DNA of 55,292 nt. Origin: Bacillota bacterium (lineage in GTDB: Bacteria; Bacillota; Clostridia; Acetivibrionales; DSM-1351). Made by a program: the position numbers and the translations under genes. The notes below the pieces were generated by a model. That model was given only the letters and a program-made list of their open reading frames with translations, searched no databases and was not told the DNA's origin. Position 1 is the first letter of the stretch, and the number at the start of each line of letters is the position of its first letter. This document shows, piece by piece, positions 27,215-36,278 of the stretch. Location: contig JAEVZU010000328.1 in assembly GCA_023392075.1 (NCBI GenBank), positions 1 through 55,292 on the forward strand, written 5' to 3'.

Positions 27215-27243
27215 TTTACAATACATGATGTGGATTCTATTAT
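27215..27243 (+). promoter_or_regulatory. promoter of the sugar-uptake operon
   Basis: TTTACA (27215-27220), a 17-base spacer and TATTAT (27238-27243) lie 50-80 bases before the first permease gene, in the divergent spacer shared with the AraC-type regulator. Confidence 0.5.
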
Positions 27244-27295
27244 TAATTCGTAAGGCCGGCCCACATTATAAAATTATCATTAGGAGTGAAGAAGC

Positions 27296-28261
27296 ATGGA
27301 TACACCAGTGGAACTAAAGCCATCTCTTGTAAAAAAGAATAACATAATCTCCGGGTGGCAACAAAACCTCCATTTTATTAAGAAAAATTATCAGTTGTAT
27401 TTATTGGTTTTGCCTGCCGTAATTTACTTTATTATATTTAAGTATATTCCCTTGTATGGTATCCAGATTGCCTTTAAGAATTTTTCTCCCGTCAAGGGTT
27501 TCTGGGGAAGCCCTTTTGTAGGCCTGGCACATTTTGAAAGGTATTTTAACTCTGCTGACTTCTGGATGCTGATTAAAAATACACTGGGGATTAGCTTTTA
27601 CAGTCTTGCGCTTGGTTTTCCCCTCCCTATTATCCTGGCGCTATTGCTGAATCAAATGGACAGCAGGAGGTACAGAAGCGTTTTCCAAACTGTTGTCTAT
27701 GCACCGCATTTTATATCACTTGTGGTAATTGTAGGGATGATTCAGGTGTTCCTGGCTCCCCAAACAGGGATTGCAAATCTTATTATTAAAGAAATGGGAT
27801 TTGAACCTATCTTTTTCATGGGGAAGCCTGAGTATTTCAAGAGTATTTATGTAGTATCCGGTTTGTGGCAGAATGTCGGCTGGGATAGTGTAATTTATCT
27901 TGCGGCATTAGCCGGTATTAATCCGGAGCTGTATGAGTCCGCGATGGTGGATGGAGCCAACAAGCTGCATCGGATATTGCATATAGATATTCCCGGTATT
28001 ATGCCCACCGCAATCATATTGTTAATACTGAATTCCGGACAGCTCTTATCGGTTGGTTTTGAAAAGGCATATCTCATGCAGAACAGTTTAAACAGGATGA
28101 CTTCGGAAATCATTCAGACTTATGTATACAAACAGGGTCTTCTGCAGGGACAATTCAGTTATGCTACGGCTATCGGTTTATTTGATGCGGTAGTAAACCT
28201 TATGATATTGCTGATTGTCAATAAGCTTTCCAAAACCTATTCCGAATCATCATTGCTGTAA
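27296..28261 (+). CDS. sugar ABC transporter permease, LplB/YteP type
   Basis: 321 residues with six predicted membrane helices (first: YLLVLPAVIYFIIFKYIPLY, near 45-65). The inner-membrane-component EAA motif is seen as YESAMVDGANKLHRILHIDIPG (E-A-A-G core near 225-245). The N-terminal cytoplasmic segment of about 40 residues and the phrase GIQIAFKNFSP are typical of the LplB/YteP group, which imports oligosaccharides. The ATPase is not encoded here; such systems usually share an MsmX-type ATPase. It is the first gene of the operon and lies 12 bases from the second permease gene. Confidence 0.93.
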   Translation: MDTPVELKPSLVKKNNIISGWQQNLHFIKKNYQLYLLVLPAVIYFIIFKYIPLYGIQIAFKNFSPVKGFWGSPFVGLAHFERYFNSADFWMLIKNTLGISFYSLALGFPLPIILALLLNQMDSRRYRSVFQTVVYAPHFISLVVIVGMIQVFLAPQTGIANLIIKEMGFEPIFFMGKPEYFKSIYVVSGLWQNVGWDSVIYLAALAGINPELYESAMVDGANKLHRILHIDIPGIMPTAIILLILNSGQLLSVGFEKAYLMQNSLNRMTSEIIQTYVYKQGLLQGQFSYATAIGLFDAVVNLMILLIVNKLSKTYSESSLL

Positions 28262-28273
28262 AAGGAGGACTTC

Positions 28274-29170
28274 ATGAAAAGTATTTTTATTCGAAAAACC
28301 AGAGGAGATATTGTGTTTGATGTTGTCAATTACACAGTGCTGACAATAGGAATGCTGCTGGTGCTGTACCCTCTGTATTTTGTCGTCATTGCTTCCATAA
28401 GCGACCCGAATGCAATTTATGAAGGGCGTGTTATGCTGATACCAAAAGGAGTGAATCTGGAGGGCTATAAAAGGATACTCAAGGAGAGCAGTATCTGGGT
28501 AGGATATGCTAACACCATCCTGTATACGGTGGTCGGTACAACCATTAATGTTGTAATAACATTAATGGCGGCTTTCACACTTTCAAGAAAAAATATTCCG
28601 CTTGGAAAAATTATAATGTACATGGTGGTTTTTACAATGTTCTTCAATGGAGGCATGATTCCAACATATATTTTAATACAGAAACTTGGATGGATAAATA
28701 CCATGTGGGCACTGATCATTCCCACTGCCGTAGGGCCCTGGAACCTGATTATTGCGCGTACCTTCTTTCAGAATTCCATACCGGATGAACTGTGTGAAGC
28801 AGCCTATATCGACGGTACCTCCCACTTTTTGCTTTTTTATAGAATAGTGCTGCCGCTTTCCAAGGCATTGATAGTTATTCTCATTTTATTCTATTCGCTG
28901 AATCATTGGAATTCTTTCTTCAACGCGCTTATATACATCCGTGACGAAGCAAAATACCCCCTGACGCTTGTACTTAGAAATATTCTGCTGGATGCGGAAA
29001 TGAGCGCCAATATGATGGCGGATGAAGCATCGGTGGCAGAAAAGCTCAAGATGGCCGACCTGATCAAATATGGCTCCATTATTTTAGCAACAGTACCAAT
29101 ACTATCCCTGTATCCTTTTGCGCAGAAATATTTCGTACAGGGTGTCATGATCGGTGCGGTCAAAGGATAA
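28274..29170 (+). CDS. sugar ABC transporter permease, LplC/YtcP type
   Basis: 298 residues with six membrane helices. Typical wording is LYPLYFVVIASISDPNAIYE near the N-terminus, MYMVVFTMFFNGGMIPTYIL, and the EAA loop ELCEAAYIDGTSHFLLFYRI. It pairs with the preceding LplB-type subunit to form the channel. The start ATG follows AAAGGAGG. The C-terminal YPFAQKYFVQGVMIGAVKG is the standard end of this family. Confidence 0.93.
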   Translation: MKSIFIRKTRGDIVFDVVNYTVLTIGMLLVLYPLYFVVIASISDPNAIYEGRVMLIPKGVNLEGYKRILKESSIWVGYANTILYTVVGTTINVVITLMAAFTLSRKNIPLGKIIMYMVVFTMFFNGGMIPTYILIQKLGWINTMWALIIPTAVGPWNLIIARTFFQNSIPDELCEAAYIDGTSHFLLFYRIVLPLSKALIVILILFYSLNHWNSFFNALIYIRDEAKYPLTLVLRNILLDAEMSANMMADEASVAEKLKMADLIKYGSIILATVPILSLYPFAQKYFVQGVMIGAVKG

Positions 29171-29286
29171 AGCTTGTTTGCATCAGATTCCGGAATATTC
29201 AAATTAATAAGTTGAATAAAAGATTTTTTTCGGCTATAGCAGCTTGAAAACAGGCTGTTGAAATATTTAATTGAGGAGGAGTAAAT

Positions 29287-30939
29287 ATGTTATTAAAAAA
29301 GTTTGCTGCATTATTATTAGCTGTAACGGTCACAGCAACTGCCTTTGGGGGGTGTGGAAAAAGTGATGGCAATGCCGGGGATGAGACTAAAGCGAATGTG
29401 ACGGATTCGTCCATGGAAGGCAACATGTACAAAAAGGGACTTCCTTTAGTGAAGGACAAGGAAACCTTTCATATGTATTCCATCAAGGATGTCAGGCAAT
29501 TGGACTTCAACGAGATGGAATTCTTCAAGAGGCTTGAGGAAAAGACAAATATCCATATTGAATGGGAATTTGAAGACAATACTGCAGGAGGTCAGAAAAA
29601 ACAGCTGATTCTTGCCAGCGGACAGTATCCGGATGCGTTTTTCATGGGTTTGAACTATAATGATTTATCGAAGTATTACAATGACGGAATTTTTATAAAG
29701 CTGGACAGCTTGATAGACCAGTATGGAGATAATATAAAAGCTGCCTTTGCACAGAAACCTATTTATAAGCAGTTGTGTACCTATGTCGACGGGAGTATTT
29801 ATACTCTGGGTATGACCGGTGAGGATGAGGGACATTACAATCCGGACCAGTTATTTATTTACAAACCCTGGCTGGATAAATTGGGATTGCCTGTACCCTC
29901 AACCATGGACGAATTTTATAATACGCTGAAAGCATTTAAAGAGAAAGATCTCAATGGAAACGGGAAAGCGGATGAAATTCCATTCTCTTTCAGGAATGAA
30001 TCCCAGATTCAGGGAATACACTCCTTTTTCGCAGCCTTTGGATTTTCAGATCTGGTGACGAGTATAAAAACACCTGATGCCAAGGACCATTTTGTGGTTG
30101 AAAACGGCAAGGTAATATTTACTGCTGATAAGCCGGAATATAAAGAAGCAGTTACATTTATAAATAAGTTATTCCAGGAGGGCCTTTTTGATAAAGAAGG
30201 CTTCACCCAGGACACAAAACAGTACTTTGCAAAAGGAAAGACAGAGCAGGTGACACTCGGCTCCTTTATGCTGTGGAATGCTGTAAACATGACGGGGCCC
30301 GAACGTTCAAAGGATTATGTTCCTGTTCCTCCCATGAAAGGACCAGGCGGAAAACAGTTGTGGACGAAATATATGGGAACCAGCGGTAATTTGAACGGAG
30401 CACAGTTTGCTATTACAAAAGCATGTAAAAACCCTGAAATTGTATTGAGATGGATTAACGAGTTTTATGACAAGAAAACTTCGGCAGAGGCTATTTATGG
30501 ACCAAGCGGGCTCATGTTCAAGGAGGGGGCTGACGGTATGCTTGAATTCCTCCCGACACCTGAAGGAATGTCATGGGATGAATTCAGGTATAAAAATTGT
30601 CCTGTGTGGCCTGCATCATCAATTTTTATAGAAGATTACGGTAAAGTCATGCCTCTTCCACAGCAGATGTTTGATAAGAACAAAATAAAGCATGATATAT
30701 ATGACCCTTATTTAAAATCCGAAACTCTTCCTCCTATTATCTTTGATGCTGCAGAGACCGAATGGAACCTGTCTGTAGGCAATGATATTCAGAATTATGT
30801 TAATCAAATGAGATCTAAATGGCTGCTGGATGGCGGAATTGACAAGGAATGGGATGCGTATCTGGCTAAATTGAAACAGTTGAAGATTGATGAGCATGTA
30901 AATAAGATGCAGGCAGCTTATGACAGGTTTGTGAAGTAG
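29287..30939 (+). CDS. extracellular solute-binding lipoprotein, LplA type
   Basis: 550 residues. The lipoprotein signal is MLLKKFAALLLAVTVTATAF followed by GGC, with the lipid-modified Cys at 23. The mature part is a family 1 solute-binding protein of the large (about 500 residues) LplA group; LEEKTNIHIEWEFEDNTAGG, LDSLIDQYGDNIKAAFAQKP, FKEKDLNGNGKADEIPFSFR (calcium-loop-like DLNGNGKADE) and the C-terminal WNLSVGNDIQNYVNQMRSKW are typical. It captures the oligosaccharide for the two upstream permeases. Which sugar is unknown, but the downstream GH42 gene points to a beta-galactoside. Confidence 0.92.
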   Translation: MLLKKFAALLLAVTVTATAFGGCGKSDGNAGDETKANVTDSSMEGNMYKKGLPLVKDKETFHMYSIKDVRQLDFNEMEFFKRLEEKTNIHIEWEFEDNTAGGQKKQLILASGQYPDAFFMGLNYNDLSKYYNDGIFIKLDSLIDQYGDNIKAAFAQKPIYKQLCTYVDGSIYTLGMTGEDEGHYNPDQLFIYKPWLDKLGLPVPSTMDEFYNTLKAFKEKDLNGNGKADEIPFSFRNESQIQGIHSFFAAFGFSDLVTSIKTPDAKDHFVVENGKVIFTADKPEYKEAVTFINKLFQEGLFDKEGFTQDTKQYFAKGKTEQVTLGSFMLWNAVNMTGPERSKDYVPVPPMKGPGGKQLWTKYMGTSGNLNGAQFAITKACKNPEIVLRWINEFYDKKTSAEAIYGPSGLMFKEGADGMLEFLPTPEGMSWDEFRYKNCPVWPASSIFIEDYGKVMPLPQQMFDKNKIKHDIYDPYLKSETLPPIIFDAAETEWNLSVGNDIQNYVNQMRSKWLLDGGIDKEWDAYLAKLKQLKIDEHVNKMQAAYDRFVK

Positions 30940-30961
30940 AAATTACAATTGAAAATTGGAC

Positions 30962-31002
30962 ACAAGGTGTTTTGACAAACTGCATTTGTTGAAGCACCTT
31001 GT
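30962..31002 (+). promoter_or_regulatory. intercistronic hairpin between binding protein and GH42 genes
   Basis: ACAAGGTG (30962-30969) pairs with CACCTTGT (30995-31002), extended inward by GACAAA / TTTGTT. There is no T run, so partial termination or mRNA protection of the abundant binding-protein message is more likely than full termination. Confidence 0.45.
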
Positions 31003-31082
31003 AACACATCGTCATTGATTCAACTTAGCAAAAGGATTTATCTCGAAAAAGCGTTCGCGTATATTATATGGGAGGAAAAGAC

Positions 31083-33038
31083 ATGGATAAAAAAATATAC
31101 ATAGGAGCCTGCTATTATCCGGAGCAATGGCCGGAGGAACGGTGGGAAAAAGATGCTGATATTATGGCGGAGGCCGGCATTAATGTGGTAAGGCTGGCGG
31201 ATCTTTGCTGGGCCACCATGGAACCGGAAGATGGGGTGTTTGATTTCAGCATATTTGACAGAGTACTGGATATTTTGCATAAACGTGGTATCCAGGCAGT
31301 GATGTGCACACCGACAATGGTACCTCCGATGTGGATGTGGAAAAAGCATCCTGATATTTTTATTACGGCAGACAATAGAGTAAGTAATGATATCCGCTCC
31401 AGATATTGCCCGAATAATCCGCAGTATATGGAATATACAAAAAGGATTGCAGGAAAAATGGCGGAGAATTTTAAAAATCATCCCGCTGTAATTGCATGGC
31501 AGATTGACAATGAATTCAATGGAAGCCCATGCATATGTGAATACTGTGCCGCGGCTTTCAGAGATTGGTTAAAAGAAAAGTACGGAACATTGGATAACCT
31601 GAACAAAGAATGGGGAACCGTATTTTGGAGTCAGGTATACACTGATTGGGAACAGGTGGCTCCTCCCTCCAAAAAGGAAATGATAATGTCGATCAGTCAA
31701 AAGGTTGATTTTCTGAGGTTTACTTCCGATAGCACCGTAAGATTTCAGAAGCTTCAGGCGGATATACTCCGGACTGTTTGCCCTACCCACAAGCTGACAC
31801 ATAATGGCATGGGACTTTTCGACAGAATAGATTATTTTTCATTAGCCGGGGAGCTGGACTTTTTTAGTCTTGATTCCTATCCGGATGTTGACAGTGATCC
31901 ATTGCTATTGTGCATGACGCATGATTTGACAAGAGGTGTCAAACAAAAAGAATTCTGGGTAATGGAACAGAAAAACGGATATTTTAACTATGCACCATAT
32001 AATATGGCTATGGAACCAGGTTTGGTCAGACTGTGGAGTTATCGGGACATTGCAAGGGGGGCGGATGGGGTTGTATATTTTAGGTGGAGAAGCGGAAGGT
32101 ATGGTGCCGAGCAGCACCCACAGGGACTTCTTAGACATGACGGCAGTAAGAGAAGGGCATTTTATGAAGTAAAAAGCCTTGCTGAGGAGATAAAAGCCCT
32201 TGGACCGTCGCTGCCAGAGAGCAAGGTCATGGCTGAGGTTGGGATGCTCTGGAGCTATGACCAGATATGGGCGTTTGAGACGCATGTTCAGAACAGTAAA
32301 TTCAGCTATAGAGACCATTTCAAGGAATATTACGACGCATTGGCCGGTTTGGGTATAACAGCAGATTTGATTAATCCAATGTCGGAACTTTCGGAATATA
32401 AACTTGTAGTTGCTCCTGCTCTCTTTCTTTTAGATGAGACTATTACCCGACATCTGGAAACGTATGTAAAGAATGGCGGAACTCTGATTCTGACAATCCG
32501 AACCGGTGTGCGAAGCTGGTCAAACGTAACGGTTGATACTCCCTGGCCGGGATTATTAAGAGGCGTTGCAGGAGCAACGGTAACAGAGTTTGATTCCTTG
32601 CCGGAATATGCCTGCAATAAGGTACTGTATAAAGGAAAATCTTATGAAGTTAAAACTTTCCTGGAGATACTTGAGTGCGAGAGTGCAAAGGCTGTGGCAG
32701 TTTATGACGGAAAGTTCTATAAAGGCCAGGCAGCTGTGACTGAAAACCGGTATGGGGACGGAAAGGTACTGTACTGTGGAGTAATGGGAAGCAAGGAACT
32801 GTTGACGGACCTTTTGAAAGATGAGTTAAACACACTGAACGTAAATCTGCACGGATGGCCTAAAGGTATAGAGGTAACGCGAAGGAAGGCAGAGAATAAA
32901 GTATACACCTTTATTTTGAATTCGAATTTTGAAGATACGGGTGTTATACTGGACAGGGAATACAAGCATGCTGTTACCGGTGAAAAATTATCCGGTGAGG
33001 TGGAGATAAAAAAACTGGACGCATGGGTATTGATTTGA
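31083..33038 (+). CDS. GH42 beta-galactosidase
   Basis: 651 residues from ATG 31083, placed after GGGAGG; the ATG at 31068 lies upstream of that site. The TIM-barrel start GACYYPEQWPEERWEKDADI is diagnostic. The acid/base glutamate is E144 in AWQIDNEFNG, the nucleophile is E295 in FWVMEQKNGY, and the CICEYC cluster after E144 matches the zinc-binding cysteines of GH42. Domains B (trimer contact) and C (small beta domain) follow from about 390 and 590. No signal peptide, so it acts inside the cell on imported oligosaccharides. Family members cleave beta-1,4/1,6-galactosides and sometimes alpha-L-arabinopyranosides. Confidence 0.95.
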   Translation: MDKKIYIGACYYPEQWPEERWEKDADIMAEAGINVVRLADLCWATMEPEDGVFDFSIFDRVLDILHKRGIQAVMCTPTMVPPMWMWKKHPDIFITADNRVSNDIRSRYCPNNPQYMEYTKRIAGKMAENFKNHPAVIAWQIDNEFNGSPCICEYCAAAFRDWLKEKYGTLDNLNKEWGTVFWSQVYTDWEQVAPPSKKEMIMSISQKVDFLRFTSDSTVRFQKLQADILRTVCPTHKLTHNGMGLFDRIDYFSLAGELDFFSLDSYPDVDSDPLLLCMTHDLTRGVKQKEFWVMEQKNGYFNYAPYNMAMEPGLVRLWSYRDIARGADGVVYFRWRSGRYGAEQHPQGLLRHDGSKRRAFYEVKSLAEEIKALGPSLPESKVMAEVGMLWSYDQIWAFETHVQNSKFSYRDHFKEYYDALAGLGITADLINPMSELSEYKLVVAPALFLLDETITRHLETYVKNGGTLILTIRTGVRSWSNVTVDTPWPGLLRGVAGATVTEFDSLPEYACNKVLYKGKSYEVKTFLEILECESAKAVAVYDGKFYKGQAAVTENRYGDGKVLYCGVMGSKELLTDLLKDELNTLNVNLHGWPKGIEVTRRKAENKVYTFILNSNFEDTGVILDREYKHAVTGEKLSGEVEIKKLDAWVLI

Positions 33039-33093
33039 GTTTTTGTACAGAAAACAAAATATTAGGTAATCTAGGTAATCAAGGGGGTAGACC

Positions 33094-34155
33094 ATGTCAG
33101 AAAAAATGCCGGCAGCATATCTGCCGGGAAACAGTACGGTGATTCTGAAAGAAGTGGAGATTCCTGAACCTGGGCACGGACAGGTACTCATCCGGACCAA
33201 GTCCTCCACCATCTGTGGCAGTGATATCCGCGCCATTTACCGGGAACATGTGGGTAAAGGCGCCGAGGGGTATATGGACAAGATTGCAGGGCATGAACCG
33301 GCCGGGCAGGTCGTTAAATGCGGGCCCGGTATGCGCCGGTTCAAGGAGGGAGACCGTGTCATTGTTTATCATATTTCGGGCTGTGGTATGTGCATGGACT
33401 GCCGGCGCGGTTACATGATCAGCTGTACCAGTCCGCTTCGGGCAGCATACGGCTGGCAGCGCGACGGTGGAATGGCTCCCTACATTCTGGCAGAGGAAAA
33501 GGATCTGGTTCCGCTTCCGGATAGTCTGTCATATACCGATGGAGCGCAGATTGCCTGCGGTTTTGGCACTGTGTATGAAGGAATAGAAAAAATCGGGATT
33601 TCCGGAAATGATGCCGTATTGGTTATCGGACTCGGGCCGGTTGGTTTGGCTACACTGATGCTGGCCAGGGCGATGGGTGCCCAGAAGCTGATCGGAGTGG
33701 ATGTAACGCCGGAACGCTGTAAAATTGCGCTGGATAAAGGCCTGGCGGATGTTGCGCTGGTTTTTGGTCCCGATACCCTGGGACGGGTTATGGAACTTAC
33801 AAGCGGCAACGGTGTCGAAAGAGCATTGGATTGTTCGGGGCATACGTCAGGACGGCAGTTGGCCATCCGGGCAACCCGCAAATGGGGCAAAATCGCATTT
33901 GTCGGTGAAGGCGGGACGGTGGAATTCAACCCCAGCCCGGACATAATTCATGACCAGAAAACTATCTATGGCTCCTGGGTTACCAGCATTTGGCGCATGG
34001 AAGAACTGACAGAACGGATAGTGAGATGGGGTATCCATCCGGAAGATCTTGTTACTCATAGGTTCACATTGGATCAGGCATCCGAGGCTTATGCACTGAT
34101 GGCCGGGGGCAAGTGCGGAAAAGTGGCTATTGTGTTCGACGAAGAAATCCGATAA
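33094..34155 (+). CDS. zinc-dependent medium-chain alcohol/polyol dehydrogenase
   Basis: 353 residues, start ATG after AAGGGGG. Catalytic zinc ligands are C41 and H67-E68 (STICGSD, AGHEPAG); structural zinc cysteines are C97, C100, C103 and C111 (GCGMCMDCRRGYMISC). The cofactor motif VIGLGPVGLA near 172-182 shows an NAD(P)-binding Rossmann fold. Closest groups are sorbitol, threonine and galactitol-type dehydrogenases. It follows the GH42 gene by 55 bases in the same direction, so it probably oxidises a sugar or polyol released from the imported glycan. The codons are GC-richer than in neighbouring genes. Confidence 0.9.
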   Translation: MSEKMPAAYLPGNSTVILKEVEIPEPGHGQVLIRTKSSTICGSDIRAIYREHVGKGAEGYMDKIAGHEPAGQVVKCGPGMRRFKEGDRVIVYHISGCGMCMDCRRGYMISCTSPLRAAYGWQRDGGMAPYILAEEKDLVPLPDSLSYTDGAQIACGFGTVYEGIEKIGISGNDAVLVIGLGPVGLATLMLARAMGAQKLIGVDVTPERCKIALDKGLADVALVFGPDTLGRVMELTSGNGVERALDCSGHTSGRQLAIRATRKWGKIAFVGEGGTVEFNPSPDIIHDQKTIYGSWVTSIWRMEELTERIVRWGIHPEDLVTHRFTLDQASEAYALMAGGKCGKVAIVFDEEIR

Positions 34156-34300
34156 ATAGATACTTTCCAATAAAGACTGTCATTAAAAGATGCTTCTGTA
34201 TTGGAAAGCAGAAATTGCTGCTAAGTTTGAAGAATCAAATCCTCTATTTCTATAGGGGATTTCAGCAAATTCATCGTTATTATTTGTGAGGTTTACCTTG

Positions 34301-34380
34301 AGGATCTGTATCTATGGATATGGATCCTTTTTACATTATACTCTATGGAACGTTCAGGCCTTATGTTTCATAAGTTTAAA
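34301..34380. repeat. 80-bp direct repeat, right copy (XRE gene 3' end plus hairpin)
   Basis: Ungapped match to 24616-24695 with seven differences. Here the right end is the intact last codons of the XRE regulator (LFKLMKHKA-stop) and the left end is its hairpin, followed by TTTTT on the plus strand, so it also ends the glycan operon. Confidence 0.8.
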
Positions 34381-34701
34381 CAGTACGTCCAGAAGTGTTA
34401 GCATTAGCTTTTGCTCTTTAACTGTTAAAGTATTGAGTTTGTTTATCAGAAGTGAAATCGTAGTATTATCTTTATTTGCAGTAGATGGTTGTATATTCCT
34501 AAATAAATCTTCTAAGGTGATTTCCAAGACATTGGTTATTTTCTCCAGGCTACTCAGAGAAGGATTTACTTCACCTCGTTCCATTTTTCCAAAATGAGAA
34601 GCATCTATTTCAGCTCTATGTGCCAATTCTTCCTGAGTTAACCCCTTTTCACTTCTAATAATTCTAATCCTATCTCCAACAATTTTTGCGATATCAACCA
34701 T
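34354..34701 (-). CDS. XRE-family transcriptional regulator
   Basis: 115 residues. The HTH covers about 7-62: VGDRIRIIRSEKGLTQEELA, HRAEIDASHFGKMERGEVNP, SLSSLEKITNVLEITLEDLF. The C-terminal 45 residues (INKLNTLTVKEQKLMLTLLD, VLFKLMKHKA) are amphipathic and may dimerise. The start ATG lies after AGGTGAAAT. Its 3' end is duplicated 9.7 kb to the left, suggesting that this gene end served as an integration or duplication point. Confidence 0.9.
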   Translation of the reverse strand: MVDIAKIVGDRIRIIRSEKGLTQEELAHRAEIDASHFGKMERGEVNPSLSSLEKITNVLEITLEDLFRNIQPSTANKDNTTISLLINKLNTLTVKEQKLMLTLLDVLFKLMKHKA

Positions 34702-34803
34702 TTATTTCACCTCACCTATCAAATAAAAATATCTGTTAGTACATATTCTTACAAGGTGTTAAAAACATTATTATTTTAATTAAATTGTTTTAACACTTGA
34801 CGC

Positions 34804-34944
34804 TATACTGAAATTTACCTATACAACCTTATTTTCTGTATTACAGCACTTACTGCTGTTGGTGTGATTCACCTAATCAAAAGACACAGAGAAAAGAAGA
34901 AGATAGAAACTGAATTTTTAGATAGGCAACGAAAAAGAACGTGA
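34804..34944 (+). pseudogene. possible remnant of a small membrane protein gene
   Basis: An open frame without a good start codes YLYNLIFCITALTAVGVIHL, then IKRHREKKKIETEFLDRQRK. A hydrophobic helix followed by a basic tail looks coding-like, but there is no start codon or ribosome binding site. Not recognised. Confidence 0.25.
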
Positions 34945-35030
34945 AGAAAATTAACAAAACATGGTTGTCAAATTACATGCTTATATCTGGGAGTGGTATA
35001 AGAAAGAATTCCTTAAATAAGACATAGACA

Positions 35031-35830
35031 CTAAAATATTGAGATGGTATATACAGTGTATTCCTCCAACTTTTCGAAGCCCAATTTATAAGCGACTTTT
35101 TGAGATGGAACATTATCAACCGTGGTTTCCCATAAAGGCAGAAGTCCTCTTTTCAGCTGATTAACTATTAGATGATATGAAATAAGTGTCCCGGAGCCTT
35201 TGTTTCTGTCACTATTGCTAAAGGTATCCAGGTCAATAAAGTATCTGCCGCCATGAACAAATCCATTGTTCACACATTGAGATATGAGTTCTCCATTTTC
35301 CTTAGCGCCATACCAAAGGCCTTCCGTTCAAATTTATCGTACGGGTAATACTTCTGGTACACTTCCGGAACTATAGGCAGAAAACATTCACAAATTTCCA
35401 TACCGCTTGTGAGTTCCTGGTGAATATCGGTTTTTTCAAACTGTTCTCTATTCAAGATAAACGTATTCTCATAATGGCTATTCACCTTGAAGTCCTTTAA
35501 TGCTTCATTCAATACATTACCCCGGAGGGTATTTTTATCACAATAGACTTCAAAGTCACTTTCGCCGGTTTCTCCAAGTATAGGAAAAATCATGGTATTT
35601 AAAACTTCAATAATAAAACCAATATGTTTTGGCAAGGATTCCTTACACGAAAAATATGACCATCTTGATAAAGCCCAGACAAGCGCAGCTTCTGGATTTT
35701 CCTTATTGTCTACAAATACCTTGCCGGGGAAGCTTGAACTTATGACTGCTAATGCAGGTATTTGAAATTTATTTCTATTAAAAAAACCTTCCGCTATTGC
35801 AAATTCTTCTTGTTTTAGCTCAACAGTCAT
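35031..35830 (-). pseudogene. GNAT acetyltransferase gene with a frameshift
   Basis: Two overlapping frames make one protein of about 265 residues. The 5' frame (start 35830, MTVELKQEEFAIAEGFFNRN) runs through the N-terminal domain to about YYPYDKFERKAF. The second frame resumes as WYGAKENGELISQCVNNGFV, then GGRYFIDLDTFSNSDRNKGS and VPSQKVAYKLGFEKLEEYTV, which is the acetyl-CoA-binding GNAT core. The shift is near 35315-35335. The overall design fits the 'GNAT acetyltransferase' group with an N-terminal extension, whose substrates are unknown. A single-base sequencing error would give the same picture. Confidence 0.75.
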
Positions 35831-36278
35831 ATATTCTCCTGACTTTTTATAAACTATTAATACCAGCTACATTTTACCATACGCCTGGGATGATTTAACA
35901 TACATTAAATTAATTCCATTTGGCATTATTTTTTAAGTTTTTTACAGCACTTTTAACCGGATTCAGAATATTTCTTTAAAAATAAAAGTATACGTATTGT
36001 ACAATCTGTTTTCCTGTTTGACGGTTCCCTCCATGAATCTGCCAACTGCCATCCGCAGTGTGCTTTTGCATAGCTTTCTTTTAACTGTTGAAGGATAATT
36101 ATTTACATTATATTACTTATTTACAGTAATTACTAATGGTCAAGAGTATTCAGATTATAAATTCAGCACCATTTATATATAATTTAATAACAAATTTACT
36201 GCTGATTAAAATGCAATTTACAATAAAGATATAAGATATGGTTGTAGGAGTAATTCTTAGCTTTAGGAGGTTTACCGT
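35831..36278. other. gene-free stretch with one coding-like remnant
   Basis: About 450 bases. On the minus strand at 35953-36090 an open frame of 45 codons without a start (QQLKESYAKAHCGWQLADSW, then REPSNRKTDCT) looks like the end of a lost gene. The rest is AT-rich and should hold the promoter of the next gene. Confidence 0.3.

Noticed and set aside
27055..27264. 69-residue minus-strand reading frame between the AraC-type regulator and the permease genes
   Set aside because: It covers the divergent promoter region, has no ribosome binding site and does not resemble a known protein.
29171..29286. Terminator between second permease and binding-protein genes
   Set aside because: No stable stem with a T run is seen, so the genes are taken as one transcript.
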